From positions 186,001 through 250,000 of the forward strand of contig JADJTQ010000003.1 of NCBI GenBank assembly GCA_016711125.1: a stretch of 64,000 bases of DNA. Direction: 5' to 3'. The notes under the pieces are model-generated. The model was not told the origin of the DNA and did no database searches. It worked only from the letters and a program-made list of their open reading frames with translations. Source of the stretch: Saprospiraceae bacterium. GTDB lineage: Bacteria; Bacteroidota; Bacteroidia; Chitinophagales; Saprospiraceae. Made by a program: the position numbers and the translations under genes. Positions 34,557-43,443 of the stretch are shown in pieces; position 1 is the first letter of the stretch, and every line of letters starts with the position of its first letter.

Positions 34557-35999
34557 TCATTCCCTCGTGCCCATTGGGTTTTTGCTGACAAAATCGTCAA
34601 AAGGCAGCGTGTCAGGAGTTACGACCACTCCAGTACTCCACTTAATGGGTGCATTTTCTTTGAAGGCAAAGGTCAATTCGACAAAAAAAGCTGTCCATCC
34701 CTTTGCGGGTGTTTCAATTTTGATTTGATATTCAGCTGATGCCTTGATTTCAATTGGAGTTGACTGATAGGTTCGGCCAATTGAATCAACTTGAAAATTG
34801 CGGGCTTCGGGATTGTGGGCTTGCCAGAGCGTCATTTGTTGAGGAATAAAATTTGGATGCGTCTGAATATGGATGGTGCCATTTTTGACTTCCCAGTCAA
34901 AGTCAGGTCTTGGCGTTTCTTCAACGATCATATGGTAGAAAGTCAATAAGGTAGACCAGGCATCGGTTTCTCGCATCGAGTGCTCTGAATTGGGCACATA
35001 GCGTAAATGTTTTTCACCAACAAGCTGATTCCAATAAAACTGCCAGGAATCAGGCAGGAAGAATTGATCACCGGTGGCATTGATTATACACTTGGGAAGA
35101 ACAAGTCGGTCTATAAACGAGTATGGTTCTGTCAAACTAATCAGACGAGCGTACTCCTTAGATCCTTGCCATTCCATGATCCCCTCCCGCACATAATCGT
35201 TGACAGCAGGTGCCCAACGGCCATAGGCATTCCAATGATGTTCGAAGGAGGGTACCACGTTAAGCATGTCGATCACAATGGGGGCAATTGCCACTACGCG
35301 GTCATCAGCCAAGCCGGTGGTCCAGGTGGCCCAGCCCCTTTTTGACGCACCTGCTACCACAAATTGATCGACGGGTTTACTGGCTGACACTTTACTGAAG
35401 GCTTCCAAAACATCCATGGCTCTGACTGAGGCCATCGTCATTGGCAGTCTCGCCAACCAGCGAATATCTTCGTCTTTGGCTCCACCTTCGAGAAATTTGC
35501 ACCATCCATAACTGATTATTTCATCTTCCTCTCTGGGGCCAAAGTCATCATTAACAAATTCCAGCGGCTGATTGGGCACATTGTGTAGTTCCGCTACGAT
35601 CGAGTAGGTTGTTGTGGCCATCTCAACAAATGATTCACCTGCTTGCTGCGGTTGACTTGGGTCACGATTGCCGCCACCAATAAACAGCATACCGGTATGG
35701 CTCTGAAGGCTATCCGGCACATTGACTGTCAGCCAATGCCACCAGATAGGATCCTTTACTTCTGCTTTTGTCAGCCATTCTTGAGAAACGAATTTAAGGA
35801 TATAGGTTTGATATCCTTTACCGGTGATGGTGTCCAATATTTCAAATTGCACCGACTTGTCACGTGATGCGATGTATGACTCCAGTGGTGAGAGGCTGAC
35901 CTCAGTTGCCTGGCTGATGGCCGGTGTCTGACGGCATGCCGTAAAAAATAACGTATAACTGAGCGCAAGCAGGAATACAAACACCAGTTGTTTTTTCAT
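34557..35999 (-). CDS. PhoPQ-activated pathogenicity-related protein family lipoprotein
   Basis: ATG 35999 gives a lipoprotein signal (LALSYTLFFTACRQ); a 46-residue N-terminal extension is discarded. The 480-residue protein matches the PhoPQ_related (PqaA-like) family, an alpha/beta-hydrolase-like fold: VKDPIWWHWLTVNVPDSLQS, MLFIGGGNRDP, DQFVVAGASKRGWATWTTGL (with the nucleophile-elbow Ser in GASKRG), VVAIAPIVIDMLNV, LPKCIINATGDQFFLPDSW and YVPNSEHSM with the His. Enzymatic substrate is unknown; in Salmonella pqaA is under PhoPQ. No such regulator is near. Confidence 0.88.
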   Translation of the reverse strand: MKKQLVFVFLLALSYTLFFTACRQTPAISQATEVSLSPLESYIASRDKSVQFEILDTITGKGYQTYILKFVSQEWLTKAEVKDPIWWHWLTVNVPDSLQSHTGMLFIGGGNRDPSQPQQAGESFVEMATTTYSIVAELHNVPNQPLEFVNDDFGPREEDEIISYGWCKFLEGGAKDEDIRWLARLPMTMASVRAMDVLEAFSKVSASKPVDQFVVAGASKRGWATWTTGLADDRVVAIAPIVIDMLNVVPSFEHHWNAYGRWAPAVNDYVREGIMEWQGSKEYARLISLTEPYSFIDRLVLPKCIINATGDQFFLPDSWQFYWNQLVGEKHLRYVPNSEHSMRETDAWSTLLTFYHMIVEETPRPDFDWEVKNGTIHIQTHPNFIPQQMTLWQAHNPEARNFQVDSIGRTYQSTPIEIKASAEYQIKIETPAKGWTAFFVELTFAFKENAPIKWSTGVVVTPDTLPFDDFVSKNPMGTRE

Positions 36000-36221
36000 A
36001 AAATCCGGGCTATTCAAATTAAGTAATCTATTTGCCACGAAAGATAATGACCTTTTTTTATCATGAGTGCAGATTGTCGATGGATTATTTACTTTAGAAA
36101 ATTTCGAGATTAAAGCTTTCGTCATTATTTGCTGCAAGAATTTGTCTTTATCTTGCTAGTTTTAAACTAAAATTCCGATGAAACTTATTTTATGATAATG
36201 CACTATCACATAAGTTTACTA

Positions 36222-37426
36222 GTGTCATGTCACACTTAAATTGACGGATACAGTTTTTTTAATTTTATTCGAGCGTCCTTGTCGGTAAATTGCCAATTGA
36301 TCTTATTTTTCTTGTTATTTCGTTGATTTTGCCATGCTTCAATTTCAATTTCTATCTGCTCCCTACTGTCTATGTGCCGGTTCAAACATTGTTTATTCAT
36401 GACATTTAGTTCGATCTCAGCCATATTAAGCCAAGAGCCATGTTTTGGTGTGAATATGAGTTCTATCTTATCCAGTAATCGTTTGGCGATATTCGGTTTA
36501 AAGGTTTCATAAAAGGCACCTGTGCAATGAGTTGAATAATTATCCAATACCAAGGTGATTCTTTTCGACCTTGGGTAATAGGTGTCTATAAGGTCCTTGA
36601 TAAACTTTGCCCAGTCTTTTTAGTTTTCAGATCGGTCACTTCGGCAAATCGTTTCCCCGCTAATGGCTCACTAGCCATGAAGATATTACAAACTCCATGA
36701 CGAAAATATTCATAATCAATACGGGCATCTTGCCCCTTCTTCATTGGTATGCCTATCCGTGTTTCACGAATTAACTGCTTACTTGTTTCATCCATACAAA
36801 TCACGGGATTATATCGATCATATGGCCTTTTATACACTTCCAAGACCTTTTCCATATCTGCTACAAACTGTCCATTGGATTCCGGAGGAATTACCCATTC
36901 TTTGACTTTCCAAGGTTTGAGTTCGTTTTTTTTAAAATCCGCCTAACGGTCTCGTAAGAAATATCCTCCACATAATTAAGCTCGATCATTTTGTCTGCCA
37001 ATAACCGGAGGGACCATTTCCCATATCCCGTTGGTGGGTTGCTACAACTCAGTGCGATCAAGTGCGCCTCCACATCTCCATCTGCCTTCTTTTCATAAAC
37101 ACGCGGACTAGGTCTACGTTCTAAAGAGGCTTCAAAACCTTCCTCGAGAAACTTCTTTTTCACTCGGTCTATCGTTCGCATCCCGACCTTAAGAACCTGG
37201 CTAATTTGCTCATTAGTTATCTTATCTGCATACCTCCCTTCATCACAGTTCAAAAGTATATAAGCCGTTCGGAATGTCTGTGAACTGTGACGTCCTTTAT
37301 TAATAATCGACATAAGCTCATCACGTTCATTTTTTGTAAGTGCAATCCTATATTTAACCATAACTAATAGTTTTGGTCAAATATAAATAAATTTTCTAAT
37401 ACGTCATATCACATGTGACATGACAC
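36222..37426 (-). mobile_element. IS630-family insertion sequence
   Basis: Inverted repeats GTGTCATGTCACA (from 36222) and TGTGACATGACAC (to 37426) are perfect and flanked by TA on both sides, the target duplication expected for IS630/Tc1-type elements. Length 1205 bp. A single transposase gene fills it on the minus strand. Confidence 0.9.
36236..37361 (-). pseudogene. IS630-family transposase, two frameshifts
   Basis: Three frames form one ~372-residue transposase. N-terminal helix-turn-helix domain: LTKNERDELMSIINKGRHSS, DKITNEQISQVLKVGMRTID, EGFEASLERRPSPR. The DDE domain has VICMDETSKQLI (first Asp), LVLDNYSTHCTGAFYE (second Asp) and IFTPKHGSWLNMAEIELNVM (the Glu). Adding one A in the A-run at ~36930 gives KNELKPWKVKEWVIPPES, and one A at ~36612 gives KTKKDWAKFIKDLIDTYYPR. 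So both breaks are homopolymer indels and the element may be active. Confidence 0.85.
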
Positions 37427-37599
37427 TAGTTAGAAAATCTTATGAAACACCGAATGGAAAAAGGCAGAGAAACAATATTATAGGGCAACACCGATCCCCG
37501 AGTTTGTAGTTCTACCTCCTTTCAATTTTTTTTACCTTGAATTGAAGGACTTCGAACAATTCCTTAATCAGATGGGCTAATCTACCAATCCCAATAACT

Positions 37600-40248
37600 T
37601 CAAAGATCCAATCTCAACCGAACATTAGGAGTGCGACCAAGCAGTGTGGTCTCCGTTCCCAGAATGGTGTTTGCTTTTTTGCCAGGTAGATTGTCAAGAG
37701 GCACGGAAAATATGTATTGAAGATATTTGACATTGTCATGATCACTGACATTAAAACAGGAAACGCCTATGGTTCCTTTCTTAGATAGTAGCTTAAAATG
37801 ATAGTCTACTCCAAGGTCTATTCGCTGATAGCTTGGCAGATTTTTAATGAATTTTCCGGACGTAATTTTTCTCAGATCAATTTCACCAGGTATCTCATTA
37901 ATGGCTAGATACGGTTTGCCAGAACTAAAGATATAGTTGGCCGAAATGGTGAACTTGCCCAGGTCGTAACTATTGATCCATTTTAGTTGATGACGACGAT
38001 CATCCTGAGCCGGAAAAGGCAAGCTATTTCTAATTTGCTTAAAATTGCGGGTACTCTTACTAAGTGTATAAGCGATCCAGCCCTGATAATTTTTAATAGT
38101 TTTGGTAATCAATAGATCAAGACCCGCAATTTCGCCTTCTCCACTAAGGACCTGGTAAGACCTGGTGCGGTTGAATCCGAGATCCTGGTTAAACCCGGGC
38201 ATCAGTAGCGAATACTCTAATACACCCCCCAGCTTTTTATGATAGAGCTCTACATCAATATTCCAATTAGATTGCTTGAATGAGAATCCTCCCATAAACT
38301 GTAGAGAGGTACCCACAGGATATCGATTTTCATTACTTAATATAAGATAATTGGAAGACTGACCCAGGCGATTTTCATAATTGAGTTCGCGAACAAATTG
38401 ATGGGCGTAATGACTTGAAGCCTTCAATATGAAATATTCGGAAGCCTGAAAACTAATCTGAATTTTTGGATCGGTATACACCTTTTGTGTTCTTGTGTAA
38501 TAGGTAGATCGCCCTCCCAAAGTAAGAGTTGTTTTATTTTTCTTCCAGGAGTTCTCAGCAAATAGAGTGTATTCATTTCCTTTGTCGTCTCCGGCCAACA
38601 AGGTCAAATCATCTTCGCTAAATCGATAGTCTATTTGACTCGACTTATAGTCACTGCCTATTGTGAAACTCTGTTTTTCTGTACTTCTATGCAGGTAAAG
38701 ATGGAAGCCACTTGACGATACTAAACCGTCTTGCAAATTGGAGAAGCCGGTTGAAAACGATTGGGCTTCTGTGTTAATCGACAGAAGTGATTCAATAGAT
38801 CCACTATTGGAATACCTGGTAGAGTATCCATTTCCAATGAATTGCCAGGAGGGACTTAATTGCCAATGGGTGTTAAGGCTCATACCGGTATTTGACCAAT
38901 TTTCAGAGTTCCGGTATACTTCCGAAGATTGTGCCTTCACACGATTGATTTGGGAGGCATAAAATAAATTATAATTGTTTTGGAGCTTGTCGGTCGAAGC
39001 ATAGAAATTCAAATCCAGGTTTAGGTGTTTAGTTAGACTTAATGCTAATTTAGAATTAATATCAGAAAAGTGGAACTGTGGTTGAGTCTCCACCGTTTCC
39101 GATCGGGTCATCAAGCGATTGTCTAATTGATAAAAATCGATTTTGGGTTGAGTGAGATCAAAGGAGTTGAGATCGGCAGCATTTAAATAGGATGTTCTTG
39201 CGCCCATGCTCCAATAGACCTTAGAGTGAATGGGAGCAAAAAGAGAGACAGAGCTGCTGAGTAGATCAATCTCTGTGATCGCTTTTACCTGATCAGCGAC
39301 CGATGGTGAATTCATTTCGAGCATTCCTCCGGTTTTACCGCCATATTGTATGGGTAATGCATTTTTATAGAGTTGTCCATTCGACAGATAATTGCCATTC
39401 GCCGAGCTGAAAATTCCATAGAAATGGTCCACCCCAAATAGTGGGATTCCGTCGAGAAGAATCAGACTCTCGTTACCCTGACTGCCTCTTATTTTAATTT
39501 GAGCACTTAAATCATCGGTGGCTTGAACTCCCGGCAACAGCTGCATTTTTTTAATGAGATCAGAGGCATAAAGTGAGGAGAGTACATGATCTTTAGAGAT
39601 TTTTGTTGTCCCGTACAATGAAGTGCTGATGCTGTTTGTACGAATGGCTGGCAAAGCCTCGATAACATTGATTGTAGCAATATCATATGGTTGATCTTGC
39701 AGGACGATCTCCTCGAAATTGTCAATTTGAGTGGGCAACAATGATCTGGTCTGAAAACCCAGGCCTTGAAAATAAATGGGATGTTCGTCGGTGTCCGCGG
39801 TCAAATTCAATTTGAAGGTTCCGTCCTCCTGGCTAATGGTTTGGTGGTTGCCATCTTGATAAATAAGGATGTCAGCCAAGCCCATTTTTTTTTCGTCGAT
39901 GACTCTGCCCTTTATAGTTTGGTAAAGGTCATAATTCTCAATTGTTGGGCTTTGCTCTCTAACGAGATACTTTACCTCATCAATTTTTTTTATCTGGAGT
40001 TTGTTTGGAAATAGTTCACTCAATAGATCTTCTAAAGAATTGGTGTAGAAATGACCGGTGGCTTCCGGGCTGAGTTCAGAAAGGTGAGGAGGGTAGGCGA
40101 TGAGATATTGTTGGCGGGAACAAATAAGGTTGACAATTTTTTTAAGATTGTCGTCGGGCTCTATGTCAACCGAAATCGAGCTTACCTGAGCAAAGAGATA
40201 CCCTATGGTGTGCAGGCAAAATAATGTCAAAAAAACCGGTCTTTTCAT
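37600..40248 (-). CDS. TonB-dependent receptor with STN signalling domain (FecA-like)
   Basis: An 882-residue outer-membrane receptor. After the signal peptide (MKRPVFLTLFCLHTIGYLFA) comes an STN domain (~25-85, LKKIVNLICSRQQYLIAYPP), then a carboxypeptidase-regulatory-like domain (~113-190, TIKGRVIDEKKMGLADILIY), a plug (~215-330, DLIKKMQLLPGVQATDDLSA, IKIRGSQGNESLILLDGIPL) and a 22-strand-type barrel ending VRLRLDL. STN domains contact a FecR-type anti-sigma factor. The FecR and FecI-like genes lie directly upstream on the same strand, making a trans-envelope signalling unit. The substrate is not evident. Confidence 0.92.
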   Translation of the reverse strand: MKRPVFLTLFCLHTIGYLFAQVSSISVDIEPDDNLKKIVNLICSRQQYLIAYPPHLSELSPEATGHFYTNSLEDLLSELFPNKLQIKKIDEVKYLVREQSPTIENYDLYQTIKGRVIDEKKMGLADILIYQDGNHQTISQEDGTFKLNLTADTDEHPIYFQGLGFQTRSLLPTQIDNFEEIVLQDQPYDIATINVIEALPAIRTNSISTSLYGTTKISKDHVLSSLYASDLIKKMQLLPGVQATDDLSAQIKIRGSQGNESLILLDGIPLFGVDHFYGIFSSANGNYLSNGQLYKNALPIQYGGKTGGMLEMNSPSVADQVKAITEIDLLSSSVSLFAPIHSKVYWSMGARTSYLNAADLNSFDLTQPKIDFYQLDNRLMTRSETVETQPQFHFSDINSKLALSLTKHLNLDLNFYASTDKLQNNYNLFYASQINRVKAQSSEVYRNSENWSNTGMSLNTHWQLSPSWQFIGNGYSTRYSNSGSIESLLSINTEAQSFSTGFSNLQDGLVSSSGFHLYLHRSTEKQSFTIGSDYKSSQIDYRFSEDDLTLLAGDDKGNEYTLFAENSWKKNKTTLTLGGRSTYYTRTQKVYTDPKIQISFQASEYFILKASSHYAHQFVRELNYENRLGQSSNYLILSNENRYPVGTSLQFMGGFSFKQSNWNIDVELYHKKLGGVLEYSLLMPGFNQDLGFNRTRSYQVLSGEGEIAGLDLLITKTIKNYQGWIAYTLSKSTRNFKQIRNSLPFPAQDDRRHQLKWINSYDLGKFTISANYIFSSGKPYLAINEIPGEIDLRKITSGKFIKNLPSYQRIDLGVDYHFKLLSKKGTIGVSCFNVSDHDNVKYLQYIFSVPLDNLPGKKANTILGTETTLLGRTPNVRLRLDL

Positions 40249-40259
40249 GGGTGCCAGAT

Positions 40260-41228
40260 TTACTGGCTAATGATTACTTGTTGATGTCTTTTTTCAATAT
40301 TTAGTTTTAATGGCCAGAATACGGAACTTAAGGCTTTATCAAGATCGTCGTCGATGAAAAATCCGGTATACAATGTATTTTCTAATTCCGCAGGCATCTG
40401 TATCTCGATATTAAATTGTCTTTCGAGCTCCTCTGCAACTTGTGTTAGTTTGGCTTCCTGGTATTCGAAAATTCCATCCATCCATTTAATTCGCTGATCG
40501 CTATTGCTCCTTTGATGGATTAATTTTCCAGCCTTGTTTTCATAGGCCGTTTCACCAGCAATTAATATGACCTCGGAAGTCGAATTAGCTACCTTGACTT
40601 TTCCGGTTTTGCAAATGACGTTAAGCTGATCATGGTGACTAAAGATGTTAAAACTGGTACCCAGCACCTCCACCTCTCCATTAAGAGTACGGACAGTAAA
40701 GGTCGAGCCCTTGGTGACTTCAAAAAAGGCCTCACCTTCAAGCTGGATCACTCTCGAATTTTGGAAGTCCTTGTCGTTGTATTTTATTGTTGACCCATCA
40801 TTAATCGTTACAATGGACTCATCAGGTAGTTGATGACTGGTAGCCATCCCGGAGGTGGCTTTGATTGTTTTGAAATCACTGCCGCCAAACTGGGTAATGA
40901 TCAGGAGCAGAAATGAAGCAGCAACTGCGATTGGGGCAATAATGCGGATTAATTTGCCATAGCCCGAAGCTTTGGTTGGCTGTACCTGCAAGTCATTTTG
41001 AATTCGTGTCCAGATTTGATCGGCGGAAGCCTTGGTGTCTAATTTTTTTATTGAAATATTGAGAATTAAGTCACGGGCTTTGTCAATACGTGTTTTCATT
41101 TCCGGATTTTTGGTCATCCATGATTCCCAAATATGCTCTTTATGAGCATCGCCCTGAAGAACCCATTCGATAAATGCTTCATCGGTAATCAGATCTTCAG
41201 TGGAGTATTTTTTGTAGTGATCATTCAT
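40260..41228 (-). CDS. FecR-family anti-sigma factor
   Basis: ATG 41228 (MNDHYKKYSTEDLITDEAFI) is used; the extension to 41252 overlaps the upstream gene. 322 residues: cytosolic N-terminal anti-sigma domain (DEAFIEWVLQGDAHKEHIWE), one membrane helix (IIAPIAVAASFLLLIITQFG, ~95-115), a FecR domain (VTINDGSTIKYNDKDFQNSR, VIQLEGEAFFEVTKGSTFTV, VEVLGTSFNIFSHHDQLNVI) and a C-terminal DUF4974 domain that resembles STN. It should hold the ECF sigma factor and be released by the receptor downstream. The receptor gene starts 12 bp after its stop. Confidence 0.92.
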   Translation of the reverse strand: MNDHYKKYSTEDLITDEAFIEWVLQGDAHKEHIWESWMTKNPEMKTRIDKARDLILNISIKKLDTKASADQIWTRIQNDLQVQPTKASGYGKLIRIIAPIAVAASFLLLIITQFGGSDFKTIKATSGMATSHQLPDESIVTINDGSTIKYNDKDFQNSRVIQLEGEAFFEVTKGSTFTVRTLNGEVEVLGTSFNIFSHHDQLNVICKTGKVKVANSTSEVILIAGETAYENKAGKLIHQRSNSDQRIKWMDGIFEYQEAKLTQVAEELERQFNIEIQMPAELENTLYTGFFIDDDLDKALSSVFWPLKLNIEKRHQQVIISQ

Positions 41229-41229
41229 C

Positions 41230-41727
41230 TCAATTCGGATTAAATAGTTCATCTAAATAAGCAGAACGGGTTTGTGTATCATATTCATTCCGGCATGCTG
41301 AAGCCCCGGAATGCATCATACTCATACAAACTCCCCTGCTATCTTTATTGTCAAGATGTGGCCGTTGTAAATAACAATGTCCCAATTCATGAAAGACCAA
41401 AAATTCTCTCTCCATGGCATTGGATCTTAACCAGTATGTTTGGTTAATTATTAGTCTATCGGGATTATTGCTGTCATGCTGGCATTGGCCGGATATTTCA
41501 GGAGCCAGCGTATTACTAAGAATGCCTGCTACCATAGTGGTGTGGAAATCGACGATAATGCCCCGTGATTTGCCTTCGGCCGCAAATCGATCGAAATATT
41601 GTTGCAAGTCGGCATTGACAGAGGCCGTCACTACTTCTTCCTTTTGGCAGGCAACCATCAGCACGATACCGAGACACGTCAACAACGCCACTGGAACCCT
41701 TTTGTCTATTTTTTTATTCAATCTCAT
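41230..41727 (-). CDS. HEXXH putative zinc metallopeptidase lipoprotein in the fecIR-type unit
   Basis: A 165-residue lipoprotein (LTCLGIVLMVACQKEE). The conserved core is EREFLVFHELGHCYLQRPHL, an HEXXH zinc-binding motif with a third potential ligand in the following His-rich segment, and a Cys-rich tail (GVCMSMMHSGASACRNEY). Short orphan HEXXH lipoproteins of this kind are common in Bacteroidota but uncharacterised. Here it sits between the sigma and anti-sigma genes with 50 bp and 1 bp spacings, so co-expression is likely. A role in cleaving the FecR-like protein or the ligand is speculation. Confidence 0.75.
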   Translation of the reverse strand: MRLNKKIDKRVPVALLTCLGIVLMVACQKEEVVTASVNADLQQYFDRFAAEGKSRGIIVDFHTTMVAGILSNTLAPEISGQCQHDSNNPDRLIINQTYWLRSNAMEREFLVFHELGHCYLQRPHLDNKDSRGVCMSMMHSGASACRNEYDTQTRSAYLDELFNPN

Positions 41728-41779
41728 TTTGACATTTATTGCTTTTTATAACTATAAGTGATCAGATGCTGGTTTGTAC

Positions 41780-42340
41780 TCATGACATGTAAAGAATAAT
41801 CTGTAATAAAATAAAGGTCATCACTTTTCGCATCGTCTGAATTCCAGTAAAAATAAGGTTACGAGCCGATTGGTAGTTGAGATTCATGATTTCACAAATG
41901 GTCTCATAAGGTAGCTTTTGATAGTATTTAAGATAGATAGCTTCTTTTTGGCGCTCACTCAATTGCTCGATAGCCTCTTTAATCGAGTTTTGATTCTCGG
42001 CAGTTTCTTCATCGAGAATAAGTTGAGCTTCGATCGAAATTTCAGCTTCAAAAGGTATATTCTCTTCGTACAGTGATCGGTAGTGACCTTTGAGTTGCAA
42101 CAAAATACGGCGTCGAAGCGCCACCATCAGATAGCGCTGGATACTATCGGTTGATGAGAGGCCCTCGCGGCTGTTCCATATGTAAATAAATAGATCATGT
42201 ACACAGTCTTCGACAGTCTCCCGATCCTTACAGAAGCGACATCCGTACTGCAGCAGACTTTCGATATGACTATCATACACAGATTTAAGAGCATCTTGAC
42301 TGCCTGCTCTCAAGTTTTCCCAAAGTTGCTGATCGTTCAT
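41780..42340 (-). CDS. ECF (FecI-type) RNA polymerase sigma factor
   Basis: A 186-residue sigma-70 family ECF factor. Region 2 reads YGCRFCKDRETVEDCVHDLF then IYIWNSREGLSSTDSIQRYL; region 4 has EAIEQLSERQKEAIYLKYYQ, KLPYETICEIMNLNYQSARN with the helix-turn-helix, then LIFTGIQTMRK. A slightly hydrophobic C-terminus (VMTFILLQIILYMS) may extend into a membrane contact. It is the first gene of the minus-strand unit sigma, HEXXH lipoprotein, FecR, TonB receptor, and should drive the receptor promoter. Confidence 0.92.
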   Translation of the reverse strand: MNDQQLWENLRAGSQDALKSVYDSHIESLLQYGCRFCKDRETVEDCVHDLFIYIWNSREGLSSTDSIQRYLMVALRRRILLQLKGHYRSLYEENIPFEAEISIEAQLILDEETAENQNSIKEAIEQLSERQKEAIYLKYYQKLPYETICEIMNLNYQSARNLIFTGIQTMRKVMTFILLQIILYMS

Positions 42341-42547
42341 AGGGTAGTCGATTATTCAGAAGGATTTGAAATAAATTCGAGAATGCAATTTCAAGTGCAT
42401 TAACGGTTACTTTGACTCGAAAGACAAGTGGAAAATCACTTAAAAATCCGAATTAAGAAACTTTTAACATTTCCCAGTCAGTACAAAAATAGCAATCAAG
42501 TCTTTTTTAAGTGTATTCAATTTATTAACCTATTAAATTACTTTCCA

Positions 42548-43228
42548 ATGTTTAGTCAAATTTTTAAGAAGACCTGGATGATTGCCCTGTTGATGATGGC
42601 TCTTTTGACGTCTTGCAATAAAGAAGATACCATCTCAAGTACCGATGATGTTGAAAATTATGTCGATAATGTGGTGTTTGATATGCAGCAACAAGGCAAT
42701 TGTGGCAAATTTGGTTGCTACGAATTTGTCTTCCCGATTACCATATCTTTTCCAGATGGATCCAGTACGGAAGTGGCTGACTACCAGGCCCTACGTCTGG
42801 CTTTGAAGGGCTATCACGAGGCGAATCCTGATGGTGAAAGACCCAGTTTAGGATTTCCGCTGGAAGTATTGACGGAAGATGGTGACATGATTACGGTGAA
42901 TACAAAGGAGGAACTACACGAATTGAGAGTCCAGTGCAGACGCGAGTTCTTCCAGAATCACCGGCCAAAAGGACATCGATACAGAGGTATGTTCTGTTTC
43001 AAATTAGATTTTCCGGTCAGTATCGAATTGCCAGATGGTACCACTGTAGAAGCACAAGACCAGCTTGATTTGCAATATACACTGAGGCGCTGGAGAAAAG
43101 ACAACTCCGATAGCGAAGAGCGACCCTCATTGGTATTTCCGCTCTCAGTAACCATGGAAGATGGTACTCAGGTGACCGTCGATAGTAAGGAAGCTTTGAA
43201 AGAACTAAAAGATAGCTGCAGTCAGTAG
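42548..43228 (+). CDS. Lipoprotein with two tandem copies of a ~75-residue domain
   Basis: ATG 42548 gives the lipoprotein signal MFSQIFKKTWMIALLMMALL then TSCNKED; a longer frame from 42428 is not used. The mature part is an internal duplication: copy 1 FVFPITISFPDGSSTEVADY ... ERPSLGFPLEVLTEDGDMIT ... ELRVQC, copy 2 LDFPVSIELPDGTTVEAQDQ ... ERPSLVFPLSVTMEDGTQVT ... ELKDSC. Each has a Cys at both ends, suggesting disulfides. No known family. It is divergent from the sigma factor gene 207 bp away. A candidate terminator (GGGGTCTGA / TTCAGGCCTCC) follows at 43266-43295. Confidence 0.7.
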   Translation: MFSQIFKKTWMIALLMMALLTSCNKEDTISSTDDVENYVDNVVFDMQQQGNCGKFGCYEFVFPITISFPDGSSTEVADYQALRLALKGYHEANPDGERPSLGFPLEVLTEDGDMITVNTKEELHELRVQCRREFFQNHRPKGHRYRGMFCFKLDFPVSIELPDGTTVEAQDQLDLQYTLRRWRKDNSDSEERPSLVFPLSVTMEDGTQVTVDSKEALKELKDSCSQ

Positions 43229-43443
43229 TTGCTTCTTTTCAGAAAGAATAATGTCAAGGTTTCAAGGGGGTCTGAGCAAGTTCAGGCCTCCTTTTCGTTA
43301 TAATATATAACGAATGTCCTCACTCATGGACCCAACGTTGGAATAAATTTAGATTCACAATAGATTACACTTTAAATATTTTTATAATATATTGTGAGTG
43401 AATTGTACTTTTACGAGTCTTTATTGAAGAAAACTACATAGTC

